Of a stretch of 64,000 bases of DNA, positions 22,779-34,233 are shown piece by piece. The number at the start of each line of letters is the position of its first letter. Within the stretch, counting starts at the first letter, position 1. This DNA comes from Takakia lepidozioides (lineage: Eukaryota > Streptophyta > Takakiopsida > Takakiales > Takakiaceae), in the NCBI GenBank assembly GCA_030704615.1, contig CM060733.1, positions 67,766,001-67,830,000 of the forward strand, read 5' to 3'. Made by a program: the position numbers and the translations under genes. The notes beneath the pieces are model-generated. The model saw only the letters and a list, made by a program, of their open reading frames with translations, was not told the origin of the DNA and ran no database searches.

Positions 22779-24574
22779 TTATGGTTGGCCCTTCCCTGCT
22801 CTTCGCATCTGATCATTGATGCACTCCCACATAATCACTTGTGATGCTGTATCCTCCGATTTCATTTCACAGATTCGATTGTCATAATCTTGCGGTAATT
22901 CGAATGGTACACATGACACGCCATTGTGCTCCAACCGTGTATTCGTTTGACGTTGTCGAATATAATCCAACTCGACCCCAGTTCACCACCGACCCGCATC
23001 ATGTCCACCAAATGGACTCCACAGCCTTTACCAACAGTTGACATCTTGAAGACAAAGGATCTCTCGTCCACACTCCCTTGACCTGGAAAACGGCTGCCCT
23101 GGATATAGTCGTACCCGCTCCAACTTTTCATTGTCATTAACGCTTCCACATCGCTCCCAATCCCCATTGCCGCTTTTGTCTTCTGTGTCTCGTAACGAAC
23201 ACCACATCTGCTCACTACACCCACTTCTTCCATAAGCTCCTCGAATTGCTCATCAGATAGCTTCCAACTCTCCGTTGCACCAGGAGATAACACCTTCTCC
23301 ATGACGATAGATTCAGCAACAGATAGCTGAACTAATTTGGGCCTGGCTGAGGGTGACCTTTGGATCTCTTCTGCAATGCACTTTTTGCCTTTGCTGCTGC
23401 TTCCCGACACAGCCCAGGTGCAAAGGGGTGTGAGTGGTTCCCAACATGGACGGCTGCTCTTGTCATTGTTGGTGGACCAAGAATGTAAAACATTTTCGCC
23501 AGGCAAATATGCATGCACGTGGGTGCATGATTGCATACTGCGCATACAAAGGTATTTGACAGAACTTGGCTCTGTGGCTTGAACTGTACCTTGGAGTGCC
23601 CCAACCAATGCATCTCATTGTGCGCTCCCTCCCTGACGAAGAATGGGCACGTTCCCCGGACGCACCTCAACGCTCCAACACAATAAACATATATGTCATG
23701 TGAAAGTTGGTTAGTACGATTGTGGCACTACCTGGACAAACAATGTAAGTCTACACCGACTACAAAAAGTCGTATGGCAATGTCTACCACTGAAAATGGA
23801 AACATCACCTCACAGCGCCGCCTTTTGAACCAATGAGCGGGAGCTTGATGTTGGTTGTTTTTGTGACCGTCCATGGATTCCCGTCGTATTTGCGGTCCAT
23901 GCCCTCAAGCTGCCCAGCTGGAGATGTGTTCGATGTGGGCGGCAACTCATACAAAACATCACCATCAACGATCCTCGGCAAGCATCTCACCTTCCTTGCT
24001 TCAACATTTTCAAAATTTATCCTTCCAACTGGATCTAATAACCACACATTCATCGCTGTCGCCACTAGAGAGCTCAATGCTCTCAGTTTTCACCACATTA
24101 GCACCACGGACGGAAGCCAGAGTAGGATGCTCACGAGTGGTTGAAAGCCTGTCTGTCGTAGCTCGGACACCAAATACTTTGTATATGACCTCACCTGTAA
24201 ATGGCAGATCCCATGACTTGTTCTCGGCGTCTCGAACTGGATCCAGGATGTGGGTTTCGGTGACGCCCCCTTCACTGACGTCCTCCACCTCAACAACAAG
24301 AGAGAGAGGGTCCAAATTAAACCTTCCAAGTATTACATTGTCAAGCAGGAACACTTGGTCTCCCTGTGCCTTCACCTTCACAAGATCAGAGGACGGTGAA
24401 CATTGCAGCCTCACGAACCGTTCCATGTTCGGCTGCTTCAAGCCTGGGTCGCTGTCTGGGACTCCGACGTGCAAACTGGAGTACTCTGCCAAATCTACAA
24501 AGCGTGTGAGCACTGGGGCAGATGAGGAGCACATGACCTGTTGCAAGCATGCAATGCAGTTTACGATTTCCTAA
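22779..24574 (-). pseudogene. MULE-type transposase, N-terminal half
   Basis: Minus-strand frames joined by indels give about 500 residues. A variable N-terminal part runs from 24574 to 23810. A C/HxH zinc-finger-like region follows (CVRGTCPFFVREG near 23660, AAVHVGNHSHPF near 23450), resembling the WRKY-GCM1/FLYWCH type found in Mutator-like transposases. The start of the catalytic core follows: WSGYDYIQGSRFPGQG, WIIFDNVKRIHGWST, MACHVYHSNYRKIMTI and, after a frameshift near 22885, CEMKSEDTASQVIMWE. The copy stops at about 22790, before the second catalytic Asp region (FMADNAQANW) present in the MULE at 59345-61510. The two copies share about 120 residues of overlap. Confidence 0.7.
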
Positions 24575-24759
24575 CGAACTGTACGTCAACAACGGTAAAA
24601 AATAAATGCAAAAGGAATATTTAATGGATTTTAGGTCGGATGAAAATCGTGTGCGCAACAACTGGCGGCGACACGTTCAGCTGGCAACGGCCATTTCGAA
24701 ACAACCATTAACCTCCTCTTTATCTGAATTTGTTCTACGCCACAGGGGGATGCCTTATT

Positions 24760-25385
24760 GTCGTTGCCGACCACGCCTATTTGAAAGGCATGAACATTGT
24801 GAAATAGTTAGTGGGACAGGTTTTCTTCCGTAGTCAGTACCGACTTCATAAAGTTCAAATTAATTCCGGCGACGGATCAGGCAGATTTACATTGAATTGG
24901 AAGACGAATCCGACCAGTTTTTGTTGAAGCCGGCCAACAGATCTGCCAAGGTCGCTAAAGATGTTCATTTCATGTGGTTTTTTTGGCAAATTGGCTTGCG
25001 AACGGAATAGTCGGCAGCGACTATTGCTTAAAGTGACAAGCGCTTTCCATTAATGCATTGTAGTCGCTGCCGACTTCCCTACGAACGCACAAATTTGCCT
25101 TCCAATAGATTTTTTGGCTTAAATGTGCTTGTAGTCGGGACCGACCTTCAGATACTCAGTTGAAATTAAAACCATTTCCCACATTGTGAGGGTGTAGTCG
25201 GCGCCGACAAATGTGCTTGGCGGATGTTGTGGCAGTTTGCGCCGCATGGAGGCAGTCGATGATATCCAAGTCGGCACCGACCTTATGGAATTATTGAAAT
25301 TCGTGGAAATTTACAGAGTTAAAGACAGTGAACACATCCACTTCAAAGGCATTATAGTGTATGGTCGGTGCCGACCAATTCTTGC
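24760..25385. repeat. Cluster of GTCGG-NN-CCGAC palindromes
   Basis: At least seven imperfect palindromes of the form (T)AGTCGG/C-NN-CCGAC(T), for example TAGTCGGCAGCGACTA near 25009, GTCGCTGCCGAC near 25067, GTCGGGACCGAC near 25134, GTCGGCGCCGAC near 25197, GTCGGCACCGAC near 25270 and GTCGGTGCCGAC near 25363. The spacers are unrelated to each other, so the palindrome itself is what recurs. The same motif appears within the introns of family A copy A4. Confidence 0.8.
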
Positions 25386-26681
25386 GGATGGCATTTCCCG
25401 ACTGTGTGGTTGCCAATTCAGCTCTTCAGGGATAGGCATAGGCATCCATTACACTGCAAGGGCAAGCAAGCAAATCAACCCATGCAAGGCAGATGGACAA
25501 ACCATGTAACACACTAAACCATCATGCCATACACACGGGAGAAATAATCCTCTGTTGGAAAAAATTCAATCACACTGGAGGTGTAGCAAGAGCATGAACA
25601 CTCAGCCCGTGATGCTGGCATACTCACTGTTTATCAGAAGTCTGCCATTCCTAAAGAAGATTCCGCTTCATCAACTCTACAATGCACATTTCATGCCATC
25701 AGTTCACTAGCCTGGTTCTAAAGCCACACACAATGTTCCCACATTACCACCCACAAGAGCATGCCCTGCCATCTGGACCACTCCGCATCTCCCACCCAAC
25801 CAGCTACAACGGAGAGACAAATCTCTCAAGTTCCCCAACCCGACCCTGATCCAAAACCCCTCCCCACAGTCCCTCCATTCCCATACCACAAACCATGTGA
25901 TTGAGGTGATATTATTGGCTATGTCAAAATCCGTGATATTTCAAGACATAGACTCTTTAATTTGCAAATTAGATTTAGTCATTCACATCCGGAATATGCG
26001 CTATGTGACTCATAATTTCTGCTCCTCCAGAAACTTCCACGAGCCTGCAGAGGATATTAAGATTCGGGGATATGAAGTTCCGATATGGAGTTCGGATAGT
26101 AGAAGTTGATTATACCATTTAAGATGACGTTCTGCAAACCCGGACCCCCATTGCACCCAGAAGAGATTCGCGGATATGACATTGACAACGTTTGATTGAA
26201 CATAAATTTTACCATTCATTCCTCTTATATTTCTCATCCTAAACTATTTGGATGGAGTCGAAGCCACGTGTCGGAAATTACTGAGTCATCTAGCAGAGTG
26301 GCAGGAGGCTATTTCTCAATTTGGGGATGTGGCAGCCATCTCATATTTCTGACATAGGTTTGGATGGAGTTAATTCGACGCACATTTAACATCCACATCG
26401 GATGACAACGGATGGCGTGCTTCCATGGATGGGGGATTCGATTTTTCATCCGTTATTGCTATTTGAATATTGGCGTGGGCCACGTGGCACATAGTCCGGT
26501 TACGGCGTGTAGCCGGCTGCGTGGCACTACCTCAATTTCGTAGGCATACGTTACGGCCCGCGTAGGACGGGTTCTGATCCTTTTCCGGGTTCGGTAGTGC
26601 ATACGGTCATGCGGATTCTCCTCTGCGGTGCTCGACTCTTCGGCTTCACTTTCTATTTTCAAGCAGGGGAACGTTGTCATC
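25386..26681. other. Region upstream of family A copy A4, nothing recognised
   Basis: No coding signal. If the A4 gene was transcribed, its promoter would lie here, but I see no distinct core promoter element. Confidence 0.3.
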
Positions 26682-29600
26682 ATGGAGCCTCAAGCGGAGG
26701 AAGAGGGGGAGTTTGTGCTGCCCACGCAAACACGCATACTGCGCGGGCGGACGGTAGTCCCCCAACAGAGCAGCGAGGGTGCTAGACCTCCCAGAAAATT
26801 AGTGAAACTTCGTAAGAAATCAACGACTTCACAGGAAGGTGGTTTGGTGTCTACAGCGGCCACACCATCAATGGATCGTCCTCCCCTCTCCCCCGGTTTT
26901 CGAAGCGGTGCATCGCCAGGTCCAGCAACGAGCGCACAGGGTGGCGGACCTGCTCAAAATGTTGCAAGTGTGCAAGACAGTGTTCCGGCAGATGTTGTTT
27001 TGACTGGCGACATGCGGAAGCAAGCCCTACTCTCACTTACTACAAGTGCCACAAACCACACAATGAGTTCTATTTCGCACTTGCTGCGGAATGGTGCTCC
27101 GCCAAGGATACCATTATGCAGGATGCAGCCCCTCCCGGCTGTGCGCATGGCTGAGCGTCTAGGCATCAACAAGCTTAAGTTGTATTTTGAGGCGGACAGG
27201 TACAATGATGCACTTGCATCACTACTACTTTTCATCAACGACGACAGTGGACAAAGCCAAGAAATCCAACAAGGAGATCGGGATGTATGGTCTGAACATT
27301 GGCAGACAGCGGATGCAGCATTTGAGTAAGACATAAAGAACACGGAGTGGGAGTTTCTCTCCAACAAATGGCTGCACATCTACGACGGGAATCACAGGTG
27401 GTATGCTTGGATGGAGGTCATATGCGAGCAGCGCAGACGAGGCGAGCTCGCACTACCGGGTGAACGCCAAGATTATGGATGTGAAGAGTTCCGATCTGGG
27501 CCTCATACGGCGTGCAATGAATCGTATGAATGTGTGAGTTTTTTTCTCCTCTTCTGCTCACATGAGCATAGGTATAGGGTTTAGCAATTCGGGGATGTCG
27601 TTTGCATGGGGTTGCAGGTCTTGCATAAGCAGTCCCAGTGGGTGCTTCGTGGACCAATTCATTAATTAGACGTGTAGTGTGAGATGGAGTGGGAAGTATT
27701 GCCTGGTGGGAGGGAGTTCAGAGAAGATTCCCACAATGCCTCCGTTGACAACCGCCTCGCTAAAAGTATGGTCTGCGCCGACTATACCATGGAGCCCACC
27801 CTAAACCCTAAAATCCCTGCTCAGTTTTGTAGGTAGTACTTTTTTTCACGAATTTCAATAAGGTCCATGGTCACATGAAGGTCTTGTTCCGTGCGTTTTG
27901 CGGCGTGACAGATCGTGGAAATGTGTCCAACGAGCTTCCGCACAAGCTATTCTACTTCTAGAAGTGCGCAACTACACCTGTTGAGCAGTACCAATCAGCT
28001 CTTCCAGCGGACGTCTACGAGAAATGCTTGAACAAGCGGGATGGGAACTGGATGACAATGCCGCGGGACGCCCTAATAGAGTATATGGGTCAGGAGGGAT
28101 TCCGTAGAATTAGAAACGCCTACTTGGATGCCCATGCCCACCTGCCTGCCACCGCTGAGAACACCGACCTCATCCGGAAGAAACTGGCAAGCGATTTCCA
28201 GGTGCACAGGACGAAGTGGTACACCAAAATCGCAAAATATTCTTCAATCTGCAATCCTGCACTGGGAACTGGCTTTCTTTTTTAGATAACCATGCATTAC
28301 AAGTCTCTTGCCGTCAACCAGAAGCCGGAAATGACTCTCGAGAAGTTGCAGATGCTTGCCACGAGCGAGGTCAGCCCGAAGGAGAAGATTTTATGGTTGA
28401 AGCTGTGGAATTATGACTCGACAACCTGCAAAAATGGAAAATTCCCCCATGCTCCAACAGATGTGGTGTTTGGCTTGTGGTGCGACAAAATGACATGGTG
28501 GTTCTAGGTGAGATGTTGGCAATACTAGTGGTGGCTTCATGTTACAATTATTGCAATTTCTTATCTCTAACAATTGACGTGGTGGACTCGCAGCAAAAGA
28601 AGGAAGTAGAGCGGCAGTTGGCCATGCTGGTTGAGAAAGGGTTCCTGCAACTGCCAACCCAAGAAGAGGCTCCCCTCTGAAGACCCTCTCTGTCTGGGTG
28701 GACGATTTCCGCCTCAAGTTCTGGAAGGATCTATTCTGGTGCGAGATGAAGGATGGGCCTGCCCGCAGTTGGCCAATTACTGAGCAGCCTGGTGGAACTT
28801 TACCAGCTCGCAGGCTCCTGTACAAGTACATAATTGTCAATGCAATTCACCCACCCTCCGCATATGCCATACAACATAATGGGTGTGGGAAGTAGCGGTC
28901 GAAAAAGAATATGTAGGCTCGTTGTAGTCGGCAAACATTCCGGTAGTCGGCAGTAGTGTTGTTGCTCGTGGTTGGCGCCGACTACTGGGCTCAGACATTG
29001 TACTCATAGTCGGCAACGACTAAAGAAAGGCGCCATTGGGTATAGGGTAGGGTATAGGGTATTGGGTAAAGGGTAGCCATTGGGTATGGTCGGCAACGAC
29101 TATACCAAGCCGGCCCTGTCGTATCCAAATTGGCCTGGTCATAGTCGCCACCGACTATGACACAGGTTTTGCCCCTTGGGAGTGCATAGTCGCTGCCGAC
29201 TATTGCAAGAGGGCCGTGACTACTGCCCGCAAATTCAAAACAAACTCAATTTTATATAGGGCAGCCGTTGGGTATAGGGTAGCCATTGGGTATAGATAGC
29301 AACGACTATAGTAAGCCGGCCCTCTCGTAGCCAAAGTTGGCCTGGTCATAGTCGCCACCGACTATGACACGGGTTTTGCCCCTTATTGGTTCATAGTCGC
29401 TGCCGACTATTGCAAATGGGCCGTGACTACTGCCCACAAATTAAAAACCAACTCAATTCAATATAGGGTAGTCATTGGATATAGGGTATCTATTGGGTAT
29501 AGTCGGCAACGACTATAGAAAGCCGGCCCTGTCGTACCCAAAGTTGGCCTGGTCATAGTCGCCAGTGACTATGACACAAGTTTTGCCCTTTACGGAATCA

Positions 29601-31050
29601 TAGTCGCTGTCGACTATTGCAAGAAGGGCGTGACTTTAGCCCGCAAATTAAAAACTAACTCAATTCCATAGTCGGCAACGACTCTGTGGTGGGTCCTTCG
29701 AATCCATGTCGTATAATGTACACCCTTATTCCGGTATCGCCCAGCTGGGAGGGTGGCTAACCCACAGTTAGGAGTCGTAGTTGTCACCGACTATAACACT
29801 GCCATCGAACTATTTGGTGTCATAGTCGCTGCCGACTACTACAACTGGTGAGAGACCAAAAGGTTCGGTTTTATATCATACACTTCTCATTACTATCAGG
29901 CCAATGTCTGTCCTGACGTCGACTTTTCGTGCACTGCAACAGGTACATAAACTTTTATTTGCTCGCCAACAAGCATATCAGGTGTATTCCCGCCAGTGTC
30001 ACACAGTGGGCCAGCCTCCGATCCGACTACACAATGTACAACGGCAGGCAGTTGGGCGAGTACGCTAAAGTCACGCATCTGCCCTGCTATTGGTGGCTAG
30101 ATTTGTCCACCGATATCATTCCTGACGTTGAACTGGAAGTGTATAAGAAGTACATCAAGAACGAACTGGCTGCACCAACTCACATGGAGCCATTGACGAA
30201 AGAGGGTGCCAAGGAGGCTGTAGTTGTCGCTGCCGCACACCTGCAACAAGCGAATACAGCTCTGGAAGAAGCGGTGGCCAAGAAGAAACCAAGGAAAAGG
30301 AAACAGAAACCAAAGAAGACACCCACCACAGGGCAGGCAACCCCCCCCGGCACAAGGCCTGCAGACAATCAAGATGTGGAGGGTGTGGATGAGATAGATG
30401 GTGCTCAGAGGGTAGACAACCAACTGGCGTTTACAGATGCCCTACACAACTTCCAGATTGAGCGAAGGAATCGATCTTCTCGAAACCCTGCTTGGGCAAA
30501 CACAAGTGACGGTAGGGGCATGGAGCTCTCAACCGTGCTGTTTTACGAGGCTATCTCTTTGCGAGAAGGGGTACCAAACACAGACGTAGCATGCCTCAAG
30601 TGCGATTGGTTCCAGCTGGTCATCCGTAGGCTTGCATCCAAAGGAACAACGAGTAAATGGCCAAAGCCTAGGGGAGATATCGACGAGTTTCTGGAGAGGC
30701 ACCGCTCCCCTGAGCCATTGCGTAGGGGTGGCACGGTCCCTAAAGCGGGGGCAGACCTTGTAATGGTGGATCTCCCAGACGGGCAGTCTACCAGAGGATG
30801 TGGCATAGATGACATTGTGCCCGCTTGGAATGCAAAGTCAAGGATACCTTACAAGTGGTTGTGGGTTCAAACCACCCCGTTGGTTGTTACAAAGGTGTCC
30901 ACCTTCCTACCGGAAGGCAATAGCCCTTCTGGGTCAAGTGACACCATAAGTAACGCTTGCTTCGGCAACGTGTCCACCTTTCTTTTTTTCTTTTTTTCTT
31001 TTATTACTCTTCTGCAGCGGGATGGCGATCATGGATATAGAATATGACCA
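26682..31050 (+). pseudogene. Family A copy A4: ParB-like and central domains, Lys-rich linker
   Basis: The longest family A copy. Exon 1 (ATG at 26682, to about 27531) has an acidic/basic leader, then RIPLCRMQPLPAVRMAE, GINKLKLYFEADRYN, a TAA at 27327 aligned with an Arg codon in A1, and YDGNHRWYAWMEVI (ParB-like signature near 27378). The next exon (27873-28502) has KVLFRAFCGVTDRG, DVYEKCLNKRDGNW and ILWLKLWNYDS. The next (about 28594-28893) has QLAMLVEKGFLQLP and FWKDLFWCEM. The last (29943-31050) starts at CAG|GTACATAAA, shared with A2, and has YINFYLLANKHI, HLPCYWWLDL, the basic KKKPRKRKQKPKK (likely nuclear localisation), then DLVMVDLPDGQ and DIVPAWNAKS. The SAM-binding end found in A2 and A3 is missing. 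At least two nonsense codons show decay. Confidence 0.6.
28920..29850 (+). repeat. 207 bp tandem repeats carrying TAGTCG-N-CGACTA palindromes (A4 intron)
   Basis: Between two A4 exons lies an array in which CATAGTCGCTGCCGACTA recurs at 29185, 29392, 29599 and 29821, a period of 207, 207 and 222 bases. Each unit holds three different palindromes: TAGTCGGCAACGACTA, TAGTCGCCACCGACTA and TAGTCGCTGCCGACTA. About 16 palindromes occur in 930 bases. A GGGTATAGGGTA-type G-rich patch accompanies each unit. A further palindrome lies in the previous intron near 27767. Confidence 0.85.
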
Positions 31051-31254
31051 ATTTTCTACTTGAAGAGGTTGCTGACATTTCATATACATTTTTCTTTGCT
31101 GCCGTTTCGATGTATGAAGAGTGCCAGTTCAATATCCATTTCATTATTTAGTCCAAAAATCGTTGATGTTCTATGTTGTCAACATTGTCCAAGTCCTTCC
31201 ATGGTAATAGGGGGTCCATGTCCACGGGAATAGGCACCGAATGATGTTGGTGAC

Positions 31255-31380
31255 GTGGCGTGAGCCCAGACAACAACCACGTGGAAAACGTGAACGTACG
31301 CTCATGCCACGTCATCAAAGCGTGAGCGTACGCTCACGTCATACGTTCACAGGCTCCGACCTACGCTCACGGCCTAGAGT
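31255..31380. repeat. GTGAGC palindromic motif cluster
   Basis: Contains GCGTGAGCGTACGCTCACG, an 18-base palindrome after the first G, with further GTGAGC, GCTCATG and GCTCACG copies. It lies about 200 bases beyond the last recognisable part of A4. Confidence 0.65.
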
Positions 31381-31439
31381 CGTTGGCCACCGACGAGTCG
31401 TACGCTTCCAATCTCAAGTTCTCTGTTGCTCTCAATGGG

Positions 31440-32170
31440 TCTTTAACTTTTGTTGGTCCTTTGTCCACTCTCTGCTCTATGAAATCAGGATTATTGAGCT
31501 TCCTTCTTGGAAACATAACCCCACCTCTCCTCTGGGTTTGGAGATTGCCTAGGCTAAATCTATGAATTTCATTTGGTTCCTTAGTCTCAACTTACAAGGC
31601 CTTGATCTTGGAGAATGGATGTGGATGGACAAAAATTACATTCCCTTCTTTGGCTATGCTACCAAGATCTGCTACTCACTTCCTAGGGCCCATATCTCGT
31701 TTCATGCTAAATGGAATAGAAAGTGGTCTCTCGACCTTACTTCCCTTTGGAAATTGGTTTGGAAAGAGATTTGGAGGAAAGATAAGGCAGCGAAAATTTT
31801 GTCTTTCTTGTGGAAAATTGCTAATAGAATTCTACATGTTTTGGAGTTCATTTCCCCTGCCTCCCCTCTCTGCCCGTTGTGTGGTACGTTTCCGGAATTA
31901 ATTTGAGCATTGCTTGTTAGGCTGCTCTCTGGCTGACCGTACCTGGTGTTTGGTCTTAGATTTCTACTCTACTTGGAGATCGGTGACCTCTCCCTCTACT
32001 CTATCACCCCTTCTTAATCTTCATGCTGGTTCTCTATGGTGCCTTGCCTCCGTGGGCACTGCTTATGGCACATCTGGAAGCACCGTTGTTCAGTGGTTTA
32101 TGGGGCATCCACCCTCAGTCATAAATTCATTCATTTTAAGATTCACATGGATTTGTTGACTGAGGGGACA
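31440..32170 (+). pseudogene. L1-type LINE ORF2 C-terminal fragment (zf-RVT region)
   Basis: The plus strand encodes SLWKLVWKEIWRKDKAAKIL, FLWKIANRILHVLEF and ASPLCPLCGTFPE. After a frame change near 31903 it encodes HCLLGCSLADRTW. This is the zinc-binding domain found after the reverse transcriptase in plant L1-type LINEs (W-x-x-x-x-W-K ... P-x-K-...-F-x-W-...-N-R ... C-x-x-C). The RT itself is absent upstream, as expected for a 5'-truncated copy. Confidence 0.75.
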
Positions 32171-34233
32171 AAAACATGGATGATTTTGAGTGCAGCTCTA
32201 CTCTGAAACCTAATGAGGCTACTCCAGTAAGTGTACCCACTAGTTAGTTTAACTTGTGTGAAGTAACTGCAAGTGGGGCCTAAATTTTATCGGTTTCACT
32301 TAATGGTGCAGTAATTATTAGGTTGCCTACTGTAAGTAAAACACCTGCCTTAAGATAAGTTGCACTTTTCCCCATATTGGAATCGCACCTCAAGAATTCA
32401 AGGATCGCAGGTGAACCGCGCATGACAACTTTGGAACTACATGGGCTGTAATTTGAAGCATCATGAGTCTGGACAGGGATATAACAAAAGAAAATCAATA
32501 CTCTCACACAATATAGTATTACTGGAACTACAAACTCATGTACCATTTGGGAGGTGCTAGCGGCGTGCTGCTTAGAAAGAGAAACATCAGCTATGTTGGC
32601 CCTAAGTAGAAGGCCAGTTGTGCTATCATAGTGTCCTCAAAAACCCACAACAGTCATTGTTCTCTAGGGGCCTCCGTATATCACATTCTTATGAGTTCTC
32701 TAGATTGTCTTGCTTTACGCTATGCAGTGGAATAGAGCACCTAATATCCTCATGGGTACTGTGCCCTGGGAAGACATTCATATCAGGTGAGGCTGCACTA
32801 ACACACTTGTTCAGCATTTCATAGATGCATTAGCTCACTATCAGTAATGCAACCCGCTGTGGAGGTATTGATGGTATACTCAAGAGGACACAAGCATGAG
32901 TATGGCCAATGATGCCCTACATACCCTGCCGGATGCTGTCAAGAGTCACCTCCTAGACTCAAACCAATGCCTCATCTCCATTATGGTCTGGGTGTTGGCC
33001 AAGGCAAAGCACTGCATTGCCTAGGAAGGAGCCATAATGCCATTTGACACCATTATGGGTGTTGTAGCATAGCCGTGCCCAACAATGTTGGTACATGGCA
33101 CCGTAGCGCCATCTCCAACAATATAGTGGTTTGCAGTGCTTGCCTCAGCCAACAACCGGACCATACTGGAGATGGCAACTTGTGCCTGAAAAGCCCAAAA
33201 GACTTCCCATAGAGGAGGTTCCTTATCTCTTGTCCTTGATCCCTCCTGCTGAGAAGTCCATGACAGGTCCCTTGGATATTGTCTGCACCATAAACCCCTC
33301 TTACACACCTGCAATACACCCTTTAGAACCCCTATCTAATTTGACTCCAAACAACTCAAGACTTACCTCCCAATGGAAACACATGAAAACAACATAGCCC
33401 ACAGATGTAACATAAATTTGAATAAGAAAAAATAGCCCTTAGCACTACAATCAATCCAAAATAAAAGGGGGCAGTAGCCGCAAGGTGAAATGGCTCTTAG
33501 TTACGCCGACTTTGGTCAGAGTCTTCACTCTCCACAATAAAACTAACAAACGAAACAAAAGGGATAACCAGTGTACACTTGTACTATGCTCAGGCTTAAG
33601 ATAGCAATTCACACCCTCACAACATACAAGTGCGTCTTCATTGAATAGCCCTACAAATTTTAGTAACCAATTCATTGAAAGAAGTGCACAGGAATAAGGC
33701 TAATGGTTTGTTTGTAAATCTGACGGCAGCTCACTGCCTGTTTTCAATGGCTGGAGCGAATAGGTGACAGTCTCATACAGCACAAGTAAACCACAAAACC
33801 TCCTCTCCTGGAGCGAGAGGAGAGAGACCTAGCCACAAATCCTAGCCACAGGTGAGGGCTGTTTGGAGTTGGCAGGGCTTCATGGTATTAACTTGGGTTA
33901 TGGCTTGAGATGGCGCACTTGCTGTGCAAAGGTCTTGCAGTGCCACCAGGTGGTCCTGGGATGACCTCCCCAGCAATTTGCCAAGAAGAGAGTGTTGAGA
34001 AAGGGATCTACTAATGGACCATGCTCGCCACAGCCTTCAACTTTGTACTGTATGGTTCAATGCTCTAAACAGAGATGGGAGGATATGGGATGGGAGTAAG
34101 AAAGGGGTAGAAGACTGATGGGCACCAAAAAAATTCAGTATCTGCAACACTGCAGTACTACGATCCTTCATATGTTCAGTGAAGAGATTACATTAATTGA
34201 GCCTTCTTAGTCACTGCACTAAAAGCTGATGAA
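32171..34233. other. Region downstream of the BTB gene, nothing recognised
   Basis: The 3' flank of the minus-strand BTB gene. Only short, unconvincing open frames occur on either strand. Its 3' UTR and poly(A) site should lie just below 34234, but I could not identify a clear signal. Confidence 0.4.

Noticed and set aside
22410-22840. Possible protein-coding gene (FTCERHGVEVDWAKF)
   Set aside because: No recognised family, no consistent splice structure, and overlapping frames in the same stretch look equally plausible.
29050-29120. Telomere-like G-rich repeat (GGGTATAGGGTA, GGGTAAAGGG)
   Set aside because: The units are irregular, are part of the 207 bp intronic repeat, and do not form runs of TTTAGGG.
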